This document shows positions 45,110 through 55,031 of a stretch of 64,000 nucleotides of DNA, piece by piece. This DNA is from Cyanobium sp. WAJ14-Wanaka (GTDB taxonomy: Bacteria; Cyanobacteriota; Cyanobacteriia; PCC-6307; Cyanobiaceae): the NCBI RefSeq assembly GCF_024345375.1, contig NZ_JAGQAZ010000001.1:558001-622000 (forward strand), read 5' to 3'. Position 1 is the stretch's first letter. Each line of letters begins with the position of its first letter. The notes beneath the pieces are model-generated. The model was given only the letters and a program-made list of their open reading frames with translations. It did not search any database and was not told the DNA's origin. The position numbers and the translations under genes are program-made.

Positions 45110-46093
45110 TCAGATCTGGCCTGTGTGGAGTGCCTTGGCAGCTTCCACGATTTGGTGGGGCTGAATGATCGTCAGGTTCTCCAGGGTGCCGTTGTAAGGG
45201 GTGGGGATGTCCTGGGAAGAGAGCCGGATCGGGCGGGCGTCTAGGTCGTCGAAGCAATGCTCCGTAATCAGGGCAATTAATTCGGCTCCAATGCCACCGG
45301 TCTTCATGCATTCCTCCACCACAATCACCTTGTGGGTCTTACGGATCGACCTGGCAACGGTCTCCATGTCGAAGGGCTTGAGGCTGATCAAATCGATCAG
45401 CTCCACATCGACACCCTCCTGCTCCAGTTGCTGCACTGCCTTTAAACAGTGCTGGCGCATGCGCGAGTAGGTCAAAACCGTAACGTCCTTGCCCTCCCTG
45501 ACCACCTCAGCCTGATCAAGGGCACAGATGTAATCACCTTCAGGGATTTCCTCCGAGAGGTTGTAGAGGAGCACGTGCTCAAAGAAGAGCACGGGGTTGT
45601 TGTCGCGAATCGCCGCCTTCATCAGGCCCTTGGCGTTGGTGGGCGTACTCACCGCCACAATCTTGATGCCCGGAACCGCGTGGAAATAGGCCTCTAGCCG
45701 CTGGCTGTGTTCCGCACCGAGCTGGCGCCCCACACCCCCGGGTCCCCGAACCACGGTGGGGATCGTGTAATTGCCGCCACTGGTGTAACGGAGCATCCCC
45801 ATGTTGTTGGAGATCTGGTTGAAGGCCAGGAGCAGGAAGCCCATGTTCATGCCCTCGACGATTGGGCGCAGCCCCGTCATGGCGGCACCTACCGCCATGC
45901 CCGTAAAGCCGTTCTCGGCAATCGGGGTGTCGAGCACCCGCAGCTCGCCATATTTTTCGTAGAGGTCCTTGGTCACCTTGTAGGAGCCGCCGTATTGGCC
46001 GACGTCCTCTCCCATCACACATACGTGGGGATCGCGGGCCATTTCCTCGTCGATGGCGTCGCGCAGGGCGTTGAACAGCAGCGTCTCTGCCAC
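45110..46093 (-). CDS. pdhB: Pyruvate dehydrogenase E1 component, beta subunit
   Basis: 327-residue beta chain of the heterotetrameric E1. It has [34 protein letters not shown], the [16 protein letters not shown] thiamine-site region, and the C-terminal transketolase domain [22 protein letters not shown] at 46093 (reading [12 protein letters not shown]) is chosen because homologues start there, and the frame also allows TTG 46120. E1 alpha and E2 are not in the window. Acetyl-CoA feeds fatty acid and TCA pathways. Confidence 0.95.
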   Translation of the reverse strand: MAETLLFNALRDAIDEEMARDPHVCVMGEDVGQYGGSYKVTKDLYEKYGELRVLDTPIAENGFTGMAVGAAMTGLRPIVEGMNMGFLLLAFNQISNNMGMLRYTSGGNYTIPTVVRGPGGVGRQLGAEHSQRLEAYFHAVPGIKIVAVSTPTNAKGLMKAAIRDNNPVLFFEHVLLYNLSEEIPEGDYICALDQAEVVREGKDVTVLTYSRMRQHCLKAVQQLEQEGVDVELIDLISLKPFDMETVARSIRKTHKVIVVEECMKTGGIGAELIALITEHCFDDLDARPIRLSSQDIPTPYNGTLENLTIIQPHQIVEAAKALHTGQI

Positions 46094-46157
46094 GAGTTGG
46101 CTTGAACCGGTTGGGGTCAACCTATCTCAGCCACTCACACCCCTGGCAAGCGAGGGG

Positions 46158-46487
46158 CTAGGCCGATTCTTCGGCCTTAATCGGCAACAGGCTGCGGATG
46201 AAGACTAAAAACAGGCCGATGGCGATGAAGCCAAAACTAAAGGTGGCAAGGAAACACATGCCCACAGCCAGGGTTTTGATGGCAGTGGCAATGCTTTGGG
46301 CGAAGGCGGCCGCAAAAACCGGCGGATGCAGGGCGTAATGGGCCACAACCCGCTGGCTCAACCCCAGACAAAGCCAGCCCAGCAAAGCTGCCGTGATCGA
46401 GCCGGAAAGAAAACTGAGGGGCCCCTTGCGGGGCGGCCCAGCCTCCTGGGGGGCAGGTGGGTTTTGATCAGTATTCATATCTGCCAT
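46158..46487 (-). CDS. DUF3082 membrane protein
   Basis: 109-residue protein with a polar Pro-rich N-terminus and two hydrophobic segments (GSITAALLGWLCLGLSQRVV and AVGMCFLATFSFGFIAIGLF), ending LPIKAEESA. This matches the cyanobacterial DUF3082 family of unknown function. The start overlaps the ispE stop by one base (TGATG). Confidence 0.8.
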   Translation of the reverse strand: MADMNTDQNPPAPQEAGPPRKGPLSFLSGSITAALLGWLCLGLSQRVVAHYALHPPVFAAAFAQSIATAIKTLAVGMCFLATFSFGFIAIGLFLVFIRSLLPIKAEESA

Positions 46488-47452
46488 CAGATCAGGCTGA
46501 CACCCACCGGGTTAAAAGAGCAGCACCAGGCCTCAAATCCTGCCGTCTCAAGGGCATTCGCCAAGAGGCCGTGGGCGGCCGTCGCCTGGCCCAGGTCAGC
46601 AAAGAGGGCAAAACAACTCGGCCCCGAACCGCTCATCGCCACGGTCAGGGGTGAGGAAAGCTGGGGGTTTGCTGTTTGGGAGCCATTAGATAGCTGGGCC
46701 AACAACGCCAGGGCACCGCGGACACTCTCCACCTCCGGCTCCACCAGTTGCTGCAAATCATTTCGCAGCCTGGGGGGGCAGCGCCCCTCGGCCAATTGGG
46801 CCAGTAGGGGGTTCTGGCGCAGGGCATCGCGGCGCTGGGCAAATTCCTGCTCTTCGCTCAGGTAGAAGTCGCCGCGCAGCTCCCTGCTGCGGCCGTAGGC
46901 CCAGGGGGTACTGACGTGGGCCTCGGGCTGCTTGATCAACAGCACGGCCAAGGTGTCTGCGGCAGCAGGCAGCACGGGCTCAAGCAATTCACCCCGGCCA
47001 AAACAAAGCTGAGTGCCGCCTGCCATGCAAAAGGGCATGTCTGAGCCAAGTTCTGCGGCCATGGCCGTCAGCTCTGGAGCCTCAAATCCCAGGCCCCAGA
47101 GCCGATTCAGGCCGAGCAGGGCGGCCGCCCCATTGCTCGACCCCCCGGCCAGGCCAGCACCGATCGGAATGCGTTTATCCAGCTGAATATGGGCGCCCAG
47201 TTCGGGGAAACCAGAGCGGGCCCTTAGCAACTCCCCCGCCCGCACAACCAGGTTGCTGGCATCGGTGGGCAGGTCAGGGCGGCTGCACTCCAACTGGATC
47301 TGGCCGTCCGCCGTGGTTTTGAACCTGAGGGTGTCGGCCAAATCAATGGTCTGCATGACCATCGCCAACTCGTGGAAGCCATCGCTGCGCTGGCCCAACA
47401 CCTCGAGATGGAGGTTGATTTTGGCGGGGGAAGAAACCGTCAGCTGGGCCAT
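46487..47452 (-). CDS. ispE: 4-diphosphocytidyl-2-C-methyl-D-erythritol kinase
   Basis: 321-residue GHMP kinase of the MEP isoprenoid pathway that supplies carotenoid and phytyl precursors. It starts with [20 protein letters not shown], has the ATP-binding [20 protein letters not shown], and the C-terminal [12 protein letters not shown]. It lies 9 bases downstream of rsmA, the conserved rsmA-ispE order in cyanobacteria. Confidence 0.97.
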   Translation of the reverse strand: MAQLTVSSPAKINLHLEVLGQRSDGFHELAMVMQTIDLADTLRFKTTADGQIQLECSRPDLPTDASNLVVRAGELLRARSGFPELGAHIQLDKRIPIGAGLAGGSSNGAAALLGLNRLWGLGFEAPELTAMAAELGSDMPFCMAGGTQLCFGRGELLEPVLPAAADTLAVLLIKQPEAHVSTPWAYGRSRELRGDFYLSEEQEFAQRRDALRQNPLLAQLAEGRCPPRLRNDLQQLVEPEVESVRGALALLAQLSNGSQTANPQLSSPLTVAMSGSGPSCFALFADLGQATAAHGLLANALETAGFEAWCCSFNPVGVSLI

Positions 47453-47461
47453 GGCGCCGCT

Positions 47462-48283
47462 CTATCCCAGGTCGGAAGTGCTGTGATTCAAGCCGGCCGC
47501 CAGGGCCACCCACTGGGAGGGGGTCAGCTCCTGGGGCCGTTGCTGCAGGCTTACACCAGCTTCAGATACCAGGGCCTCCAGCCGGGCTTCTGGCTGAAGG
47601 CCCGCGAGGGTATTGCGCAGCATCTTGCGACGGGCCAGGAAGCAGCGCTTAAGCAGTTGTTCGACGGTGCGAGCTAGTGCTGGGGCCAGCCGTTGATCAG
47701 CCGGTAGGGGATCGATGGCAATCACCTCTGACATCACCTTGGGGGGTGGCTGAAAGCAGCGAGGCGGCACGGGGCAGATGCTCTGGCAATGGCCCAGCAA
47801 TTGCATCCGCACACTCAGGGCTGAATAGTTGCTGCTGCCCGGCATGCAGCGAATTCGCTCCCCCACCTCCTGTTGGACCAGCAGCACCAGCCTTTGATAG
47901 GGCCGCTCCACGGGTCGATCCAACCGACCCACCAGCCGCTCCAATAGGGGGCCAGTGATGTTGTACGGGATGTTGGCCACCACCTTGGTGGCCTGCGGCA
48001 GCGGCACCGCCAACACGTCGCCCTCCGTAAGGCTGAAGCGGGGCTCCCCCCCAAATCGCCCGCTCAGGCCGACCACGAGATCCCGGTCCAGCTCCACCGC
48101 CGCCACCGCAGCAGCCGGGGATTCCAGCAGTTTTTCCGTGAGGGCGCCCCTGCCAGGCCCCACCTCTAAAACCCGATCCCCAGCACCTAGCTGGGCAGCA
48201 GCCACAATCGCCCTGAGCACACCTTGATCCACCAACCAGTGCTGGCCGAAACGTTTGCGGGCGCGGTGTGCGGCAAAGCCCAT
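47462..48283 (-). CDS. rsmA: 16S rRNA dimethyladenosine transferase RsmA/KsgA
   Basis: 273-residue methyltransferase that dimethylates two adjacent adenosines near the 3' end of 16S rRNA. It has RKRFGQHWLVDQGVL, motif I VLEVGPGRGALTEKLL, and the catalytic NIPYNITGPLLERL. The KMLRNTLAGLQPEARLEAL tail is standard. Confidence 0.97.
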   Translation of the reverse strand: MGFAAHRARKRFGQHWLVDQGVLRAIVAAAQLGAGDRVLEVGPGRGALTEKLLESPAAAVAAVELDRDLVVGLSGRFGGEPRFSLTEGDVLAVPLPQATKVVANIPYNITGPLLERLVGRLDRPVERPYQRLVLLVQQEVGERIRCMPGSSNYSALSVRMQLLGHCQSICPVPPRCFQPPPKVMSEVIAIDPLPADQRLAPALARTVEQLLKRCFLARRKMLRNTLAGLQPEARLEALVSEAGVSLQQRPQELTPSQWVALAAGLNHSTSDLG

Positions 48284-48322
48284 GGCTGTTAACTTCTCGC
48301 CCCAGATTGCCTGGCGAAGTAA

Positions 48323-48685
48323 CTAATGTCCCCAGCGGATCCAACGCACTGGCCTTCTTACCGGTGGAAGGGGCACCAGGGCCACCACCAGTTCCAGGGT
48401 GCTGTGTTGCCAGTGGGGATGCTCCGCCAGCCAACAACTAAAGGCCCTCTCCAGGCGCTTGCGCTTGAGAACATTGATGGCAGCCAATCCCCAGCCATCT
48501 CGGCCACTGCTGCTGCGACCCTTCACCTCCACCAAAAGCAACCGACCAGCCTTATGGAGCAGTAGGTCGATTTCCCCCCAGCGGCAGTGCCAGTTGCGAT
48601 CGAGCATTTGCCAGCCGTTTTGACGCAGGAGCCCCAGGGCCCGCTGCTCGGCCCAACCACCGCCAATTTTTGGGGGCAAGGCCAT
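48323..48685 (-). CDS. YraN (UPF0102) family nuclease-like protein
   Basis: 120-residue protein with the restriction-nuclease-like core: GWAEQRALGLLRQNGWQMLD, NWHCRWGEIDLLL, and LLLVEVKGRSSSGRDGWGLA (the E-V-K triad). Cellular role is unsettled. ATG 48685 is chosen because the longer frame (to 48757) would overlap the opposite-strand pentapeptide gene start and adds only unconserved sequence. Confidence 0.85.
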   Translation of the reverse strand: MALPPKIGGGWAEQRALGLLRQNGWQMLDRNWHCRWGEIDLLLHKAGRLLLVEVKGRSSSGRDGWGLAAINVLKRKRLERAFSCWLAEHPHWQHSTLELVVALVPLPPVRRPVRWIRWGH

Positions 48686-48755
48686 CGGAAAATTGCCGCT
48701 AGCCCATGGTTCCCACGGGGAAGGTTCGTAGGCTGGGGTTTGTTGCACAGCCGCC

Positions 48756-49247
48756 ATGGCCCGCCGCCACCGCCCTGTTTGGGGGCTGCTTTGTGCCCTA
48801 TGCCTGCTTCTCTCAGGCGCTTTTGCCCAGCCCGCCTACGCGGCCATGGACGTGGCCAAGCAGGTATTAATTGGGGCCGATTTCAGCGGCCAGGAGCTGA
48901 GGGGAGCCACCTTCAATCTCACGAACCTGAGGGATGCAACCTTTGCCGGTTCTGACCTGCAGGGGGCAAGCCTCTTTGGCGCGAAATTGCAGGATGCGGA
49001 CCTAAGCAACACAAACCTGAAGGAGGCCACCCTCGATTCAGCGATCTTCGATGGCACCAACCTCACCAATGCCGTGCTCGAAGACGCCTTTGCGTTCAAC
49101 ACCAAATTCAAGAATGTAGTGATCGAGGGCGCCGATTTCACCAATGTGCCCCTGCGCGCCGATGCCCTGAAAACCCTGTGCGCCAGTGCCCATGGCAGCA
49201 ATTCAGTGACAGGTCGCAGCACCCGCGACACCCTTGGGTGTAGTTGA
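48756..49247 (+). CDS. Thylakoid-lumen type pentapeptide repeat protein
   Basis: 163-residue protein with a cleavable signal (RRHRPVWGLLCALCLLLSGA, cleavage near QPAYAA). About ten A(D/N)LXX-type pentapeptides follow: ADFSG QELRG ATFNL TNLRD ATFAG, then SDLQG ASLFG and onward. This predicts a right-handed quadrilateral beta-helix. Two Cys near the C-terminus (TLCASA, TLGCS) could pair. It resembles lumenal TL17/TL15-type pentapeptide proteins of unknown function. Confidence 0.88.
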   Translation: MARRHRPVWGLLCALCLLLSGAFAQPAYAAMDVAKQVLIGADFSGQELRGATFNLTNLRDATFAGSDLQGASLFGAKLQDADLSNTNLKEATLDSAIFDGTNLTNAVLEDAFAFNTKFKNVVIEGADFTNVPLRADALKTLCASAHGSNSVTGRSTRDTLGCS

Positions 49248-49259
49248 GCGGAGTGTGCC

Positions 49260-49685
49260 ATGAGCTTTGACGCCCACAGCCTGGAGCGGCTTAAGGAGCT
49301 GGGCCGCAGCCTGCCTAAAGCCCTGCCTACACCTGTCAAAAACAGCGACATCCCCAGCCAGTCTGCTGCAGGCACCAAGGCCAGTGAGAGGCGCCATCGG
49401 GTCGAAACCGAAGAGGACCCGGATGCCCTTTTTCGCGAATTGATGCAGGTAAGCCCCGATGGAACGGTGCCCCCCCATCTGCTGGAAAGACTCAAAAAGG
49501 CCGAGGGGCAGCGGGCCACCGCAGTGGCTCCTCCCCAAGCAGCTCTCCCGAATAAAGCTGCTTCAGGGAAGTCCCCCACCAACACGGGGAAACCCAAGCG
49601 GGCCCCTGGCATGGGGGACGCCGAGCTTTACACCGTTTTTCAGCAATTGCTACTCGAAGACGATGACCTAGGAGAAAGCTCCTAG
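49260..49685 (+). CDS. Unknown, probably disordered, 141 aa
   Basis: A short helical N-terminus (MSFDAHSLERLKELGRSLPK), a conserved-looking acidic stretch (DPDALFRELMQVSPDGTVPP HLLERLKKAE, spaced here), a Pro/Ala/Lys-rich linker, and a helical C-terminus (GDAELYTVFQQLLLEDDDLG). Two helical ends with a low-complexity middle suggest an adaptor. It is 13 bases after the pentapeptide gene. No family is recognised. Confidence 0.65.
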   Translation: MSFDAHSLERLKELGRSLPKALPTPVKNSDIPSQSAAGTKASERRHRVETEEDPDALFRELMQVSPDGTVPPHLLERLKKAEGQRATAVAPPQAALPNKAASGKSPTNTGKPKRAPGMGDAELYTVFQQLLLEDDDLGESS

Positions 49686-49701
49686 GTTGGTTTTTGACTA
49701 G

Positions 49702-50712
<1,011 letters not shown>

Positions 50713-50751
50713 GACAGGTGTGGCACAGGTAAGGGTGTCGCTCCTTGCCCC

Positions 50752-51087
50752 GTGGGTCCAAAAGCCATCCTTACCTTCAGCAGCCAGGGCTCCCAGCCGC
50801 CCCTAAACCTGCTGCTCCCTGCCGGCCGGCCCCAGGATGTGGCTGCCTGGCTGGCAGCCACCATCGCCTGCGAAGGCCTGCTGCCAAGTGAGATCAGGGG
50901 GCAGGCATGCGGTATCGACTGCAGTTATCAATACCGCCTGGAGCAGAAAGCCAACGGCATCAGCCTTGAGTGCTGGCGGCGCTACCCCAATTCAAGTAAC
51001 TGGCAGCGCCGCTGTGGGCCAATGCAGCTCGAACAATTCATCCAGCGCTTTCAGCCAACCTGCGCCGCTCACCATGCATCCAGCTGA
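50752..51087 (+). CDS. Unknown 111-aa protein downstream of gap1
   Basis: Starts GTG at 50752, 39 bases after gap1. It is a small mixed alpha/beta-looking protein with GRPQDVAAWLAATIACEG, four cysteines ([31 protein letters not shown]) and no signal or membrane helix. It overlaps sdhB tail to tail by 50 bases. The Cys pattern could bind metal, but no family is recognised. Confidence 0.55.
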   Translation: MGPKAILTFSSQGSQPPLNLLLPAGRPQDVAAWLAATIACEGLLPSEIRGQACGIDCSYQYRLEQKANGISLECWRRYPNSSNWQRRCGPMQLEQFIQRFQPTCAAHHASS

Positions 51088-51796
51088 TCCAATCGGCGGA
51101 AATCTGCTTGGGGCAAACCGCTTCACATTCGAGCTGGCTACTGCAACTTCCAAAACCTTCCTTCAACATCTGCCGCTGCATCGCTTCAGCCCTGGTCGCG
51201 CGCTCAGGTTGCCCCTGGGGAAGCTGGGCCAGGTGGGCCAGCTTGGCGGCCACAAACAGGCTGGCGGATGCGTTGCGGCAACTTGCTACGCATGCGCCAC
51301 AGCCGATGCATGTGGCGGTTTCAAAGGCTGAACTGGCCTGCTGGCGGCCCACCAATAGGGCATTGGCATCTGGGGCACTGCCGGTATTTACTGAGCAAAA
51401 ACCACCTGCCTCGATCAGATGATCAAGGGCGCCTCGATCCACGGCCAGGTCTTGGATCAAGGGGAATGCCTTCGCCTGCCAAGGTGCAAGGGTGAGGGTG
51501 TCGCCGTCCTTGAAACGGCGCAGATAGAGCTGGCAAACGGTGGTAGCCGCCTGGGGACCATGGGCCTGACCATTGACCAGGAAGCCGCAGCTGCCGCAAA
51601 TTCCCTCGCGGCAATCGTGCTCAAAAAGCACCGGCCGCTCGCCCGACACGATTAATTGCTCATTGAGTAGGTCTAGAGCTTCAAGCAGGGAGAGATCTGC
51701 CGAGACCTGCTCCAGCCGATAGTTGACGTAGCTGCCAGGCAGGTCAGCCCTTTCCTGACGCCAAATCCGCAGGTTTAGGGAGAGCGGATTACTCAT
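51038..51796 (-). CDS. sdhB: Succinate dehydrogenase/fumarate reductase iron-sulfur subunit
   Basis: 252-residue protein with all three cluster motifs: [2Fe-2S] in [15 protein letters not shown], [4Fe-4S] in [11 protein letters not shown], and [3Fe-4S]/[4Fe-4S] ligands in [13 protein letters not shown]. It passes electrons from SdhA flavin to the SdhC quinone site. Its start overlaps the sdhA stop by ATGA. Confidence 0.95.
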   Translation of the reverse strand: MSNPLSLNLRIWRQERADLPGSYVNYRLEQVSADLSLLEALDLLNEQLIVSGERPVLFEHDCREGICGSCGFLVNGQAHGPQAATTVCQLYLRRFKDGDTLTLAPWQAKAFPLIQDLAVDRGALDHLIEAGGFCSVNTGSAPDANALLVGRQQASSAFETATCIGCGACVASCRNASASLFVAAKLAHLAQLPQGQPERATRAEAMQRQMLKEGFGSCSSQLECEAVCPKQISADWISWMHGERRRLAESAG

Positions 51797-53715
51797 CGGT
51801 AGTTGCGGGTGCTGGGCTGGAGCTGGCTGAAGGCAAGGGGCTCCTGGTGCCTGATTGGATCAGCGCCCTGCCGATATTCCCAGGCCGCAATGTGGGCAAA
51901 GTTTTTGTCGTCGCGGACGGCCTCACCTTCCGGGCTCTGGTGCTCCTCCCGGAAGTGGGCCCCGCAGGATTCCTCCCGGGCCAGGGCATCCCGGAGCATC
52001 AACTGGGCCAGACCAAAGAAATCACTGAGCCGTAGGGCCTTCTCCAGCTCCGCATTGGGCTCCAGCGCCTCGCCTGGCACCCGAACTTCCCGCTGAAAAC
52101 GCCCTTCCAAATCGGCCACTGCCACCAGAGCGGCCCGTAGGCCAGCGGCGCTGCGACTAATACCGCAGTGTTCCAGCATTAAATGGCCCAGCTCACGGTG
52201 GAAGCTGTCGACGGGCCTATCGCCAGCCACGGCCAGCAAACCATTTATACGCAGCCCAGCCCTGTCCATCGCCTCCCGGCAGGCCTCCTGGAGCGGGGAA
52301 TCCCCCTGGCCCAGGGCACCGGCCTCGGCCAGCCAGGCCGTGACGGTTGCTGGCGCAATGAAGTAGCCATCGGCCAAACCCTGCATCAGGGCACTGGCTC
52401 CAAGCCGATTGGCGCCATGCTCCGAAAAATTGGCCTCACCGAGTACAAACAACCCCGGAATCGAGCTCATTAGGTGATAGTCCACCCACAGGCCTCCCAT
52501 CGTGTAATGGGGTGCGGGATATATCCGCATCGGTGATCGCATCGGATCGTCACCTGTGATCCGCTGATACATCTCAAATAGGTTGCCGTAACGCGCCCCA
52601 ATCACCCCTGAACCCTGGCTTTGGATGGCGTCGTTGAAATCTAGATACACGGATCGGCCACCGGGACCCACCCCACGGCCGCCATTGCAGAGCTCCCTGG
52701 CCCGTCTCGAGGCCACATCCCGGGGCACCATGTTGCCGTAGCTGGGGTATTGACGCTCTAGGAAGTAGTCCCTTTCTGCCTCGGGAATCTGGTCGGCCTG
52801 GCGGCAATCCCCAGGGGTGAGCGGCAACCAGACCCGGCCATCGTTGCGCAGGCTTTCACTCATCAAGGTGAGCTTGCTTTGGTAGGCATCACCACTGGGA
52901 ATGCAGGTGGGATGGATTTGGGTAAAACAGGGATTGGCAAACAATGCCCCCTGCTGGTGGGCGCGCCAAATCGCACTGGCATTGGACTTCAGGGCATTGG
53001 TTGAGAGGTAATAGACGTTTGTATAACCACCACTGGCCAACAACACAGCGTTGGCGGTGTAGCTCTCAAGCGCTCCCGTTAGCAGGTTGCGGCAGACCAC
53101 GCCGCGGGCGACCCCATCAACCTTGACCAGCTCCAGCATGTCGCGCCGGGTTAGCAACTCCACCCGCCCTGCTGCCACCTGGCGCATCAGGGCCTGGTAA
53201 GCCCCATAGAGCAATTGCTGGCCGGTTTGACCCCGGGCATAAAAGGTGCGACTGACCAGCGCACCGCCGAAGTTGCGGTTGGCCAAGGTGCCGCCGTACT
53301 CCCGGGCGAAGGGCACTCCCTGGGCCACACATTGGTCAATGATTGAGCCGCTGATCTCGGCCAGGCGATAACAACCTGCCTCCCGGGCCCGAAAGTCGCC
53401 GCCCTTGACCGTGTCGGCAAAAAGGCGCTCCACGCTGTCGCCATCGTTGGCGTAGTTCTTGGCGGCATTGATCCCCCCCTGGGCTGCCACCGAATGGGCC
53501 CGGCGGGGACTGTCGTGGAAGGTGACCAGCTGCACCTGGTAGCCCTGTTCGGCCAGGGTGGCCGCCGCCGCTGATCCGGCCAGGCCACTGCCAACCACCA
53601 GGATCCGCAATTTGCGCTTGCGCAGCGGACTGATCAGGGGCAGGCCAGCCCGGGTGCGGCGCCAGGCCGTGGCCAGGGGGCCATCGGGAATGCGGGGATC
53701 GGGCAGGCCACTCAT
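51793..53715 (-). CDS. sdhA: Succinate dehydrogenase/fumarate reductase flavoprotein, type B
   Basis: 640-residue flavoprotein. It has FAD Rossmann [20 protein letters not shown], the covalent-FAD His in [25 protein letters not shown], the active-site Arg region [19 protein letters not shown], and [11 protein letters not shown]. The pattern follows the Bacillus/Bacteroidetes-like type B clade. ATG 53715 is used because it forms ATGA with the sdhC stop. The frame continues to 53724. Confidence 0.94.
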   Translation of the reverse strand: MSGLPDPRIPDGPLATAWRRTRAGLPLISPLRKRKLRILVVGSGLAGSAAAATLAEQGYQVQLVTFHDSPRRAHSVAAQGGINAAKNYANDGDSVERLFADTVKGGDFRAREAGCYRLAEISGSIIDQCVAQGVPFAREYGGTLANRNFGGALVSRTFYARGQTGQQLLYGAYQALMRQVAAGRVELLTRRDMLELVKVDGVARGVVCRNLLTGALESYTANAVLLASGGYTNVYYLSTNALKSNASAIWRAHQQGALFANPCFTQIHPTCIPSGDAYQSKLTLMSESLRNDGRVWLPLTPGDCRQADQIPEAERDYFLERQYPSYGNMVPRDVASRRARELCNGGRGVGPGGRSVYLDFNDAIQSQGSGVIGARYGNLFEMYQRITGDDPMRSPMRIYPAPHYTMGGLWVDYHLMSSIPGLFVLGEANFSEHGANRLGASALMQGLADGYFIAPATVTAWLAEAGALGQGDSPLQEACREAMDRAGLRINGLLAVAGDRPVDSFHRELGHLMLEHCGISRSAAGLRAALVAVADLEGRFQREVRVPGEALEPNAELEKALRLSDFFGLAQLMLRDALAREESCGAHFREEHQSPEGEAVRDDKNFAHIAAWEYRQGADPIRHQEPLAFSQLQPSTRNYR

Positions 53716-54362
53716 CCCAGCCACCCCGCGGCCCTTCCGCTTAGCAACACCGGCACCAGGGCGAAACCACCACCCACCAGCAGGGCCACCAGCCTCGATC
53801 CGAGGCGAATCGCCTGGGCATTAGCGGGATCCAGCAGGCCCAGGCTGCGGTGGGCCGCTTCGCCGCCATGGAAGAGGTGAAACCCCGCCGCCAATCCGGC
53901 CAGGCCATAAAGCAGCAGGCTCCAGGGGGTACTGAGCACCTCGAGCAGCCTGGCCAACTCCAGGCCTGCCGGCGGCCTGGGCCAACGCAGCTGCCAGAGG
54001 TGCACCGCCATGAACAGCAGCAGAATCCCAGCGCTAAGGGGCAGGCTGCGGGCCGCCAGGGCGCCCCAGCCATCGGGCCGCCGACTGACCAACTGGGCAC
54101 GGTTGCCCGCCCGACGGTTGGCCATCACCTTCACGGCCGTCAGCGTTAGGTGGCCCAATAGGGCAGCCGTCAGCAGGCCCTCTGCGGGCAGCAACCAGGG
54201 GCTTTGGTGCAGCGAGGTGGCATAGGCCTCAAATGCCGTCGGTTGCAGCAGGGCCAGGCTTACCCCGGCCAGATGTAGCAATAAAAACAGCACCAGGAAC
54301 AACCCCGAGCGGGCAATCCAAGGCGCAACAGCTGATGGGATCACTACAAATCGAGCTATCAA
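53712..54362 (-). CDS. sdhC: Di-heme cytochrome b subunit SdhC of a type B complex
   Basis: 216-residue membrane anchor with five hydrophobic helices. His30, His71, His121 and His162 (in LLLHLAG, LLGHLTL, AVHLWQL and GFHLFHGG) lie in separate helices, as expected for the two hemes of a type B single-chain anchor. The start is TTG at 54362, with GTG 54344 possible. It heads the sdhC-sdhA-sdhB operon, joined by ATGA overlaps. There is no sdhD. Confidence 0.88.
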   Translation of the reverse strand: MIARFVVIPSAVAPWIARSGLFLVLFLLLHLAGVSLALLQPTAFEAYATSLHQSPWLLPAEGLLTAALLGHLTLTAVKVMANRRAGNRAQLVSRRPDGWGALAARSLPLSAGILLLFMAVHLWQLRWPRPPAGLELARLLEVLSTPWSLLLYGLAGLAAGFHLFHGGEAAHRSLGLLDPANAQAIRLGSRLVALLVGGGFALVPVLLSGRAAGWLG

Positions 54363-54401
54363 GCTGGAGCCAGATAGCCATTATCGCCTAACTTCCTGGC
54401 C

Positions 54402-54629
54402 ATGACAGGCAATCTTCAAGCCATCGGCTTTCTATTCAGCTGGGTGCTGGGCTGGGGCATTGGCGGCTCCTTGATCGATGCCGGCCTGATCAACGCCGGG
54501 ATCTATTCCCTGGAAACCGGCCAGCTCGGCACCCTCACCACCTTCGTGATCTGGACGCTGGCTTGGGGCGCCGGCGGCTTCGCCCTCTATCGCCGCTTCA
54601 CGGGTGGCAGCGACACCACACCAGAATAG
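54402..54629 (+). CDS. Small two-helix membrane protein, unknown
   Basis: 75 residues: MTGNLQAIGFLFSWVLGWGI, then a Gly-rich turn (GGSLIDAGLINAGIYSLETG) and a second hydrophobic helix (TLTTFVIWTLAWGAGGFALY) with a polar tail (RRFTGGSDTTPE). It resembles small cyanobacterial membrane proteins of unknown role. It starts 39 bases from the divergent sdhC, and its stop lies in the candidate SOS palindrome of umuDC. Confidence 0.7.
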   Translation: MTGNLQAIGFLFSWVLGWGIGGSLIDAGLINAGIYSLETGQLGTLTTFVIWTLAWGAGGFALYRRFTGGSDTTPE

Positions 54630-54642
54630 TTCAAATGAACTA
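54627..54642. promoter_or_regulatory. Candidate LexA/SOS-type operator upstream of umuDC
   Basis: TAGTTC-AAAT-GAACTA is a perfect 16-base inverted repeat with a 4-base spacer. Its inner AGTTC/GAACT differs by one symmetric base from the cyanobacterial LexA-type AGTAC-N4-GTACT-like box. It overlaps the upstream TAG stop and is 14 bases before the first possible umuD start. This is an inference from sequence and position. Confidence 0.55.
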
Positions 54643-54709
54643 GCGTCGGTTTGCGTTGGTGCTGGGCAGCGGTGTGAACGACGGGGTGGACCGAGAGGGT
54701 GAAGAAGCA

Positions 54710-55024
54710 ATGGGCATTGACCTGAACCAGGAATTGGTGCGCCACCGACAGGCCACCGTGCTGCTGCGGGTCAGCGGTGATTCGATGCAGGGGGCCGGCA
54801 TCCGTAGCGGCGACTGGCTGCTCGTAGACAGGGCCCTGGCCGCCCACCACGGCCACATCGTGGTGGCCCTACTGGCAGATGGTTTCACCTTGAAACGCCT
54901 GGTCCAAAGGGGCGAAAACTGGCTGCTGGTGGCCGCCAATCCCGCCTATCGAGATCTCCCCCTGACGGGCCGCGATGACGCACGGCTCTGGGGCGTCGCG
55001 ACCCAGCGCATCCACAGTTTCTGA
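54710..55024 (+). CDS. umuD: UmuD-like S24 protease-family protein lacking the cleavable arm
   Basis: 104 residues, starting MGIDLNQELVRHRQATVLLR. It contains the Ser nucleophile in VSGDSMQGAGI (Ser25) and the Lys general base in FTLKRLV (Lys62). Ser-Lys spacing is 37, equal to E. coli UmuD Ser60-Lys97. By that register the Cys24-Gly25 cleavage site would fall upstream of this start. Even the longest frame (TTG 54656) adds only about six residues before it, without a cleavage motif, and an in-frame TAG sits at 54641. It pairs with umuC, 7 bases downstream, as a pol V-type set. Confidence 0.85.
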   Translation: MGIDLNQELVRHRQATVLLRVSGDSMQGAGIRSGDWLLVDRALAAHHGHIVVALLADGFTLKRLVQRGENWLLVAANPAYRDLPLTGRDDARLWGVATQRIHSF

Positions 55025-55031
55025 GGTTGGG

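Noticed and set aside
47697-48437. 246-codon frame overlapping rsmA
   Set aside because: rsmA is unambiguous in the other phase. The alternative frame is Gly/Pro low complexity.
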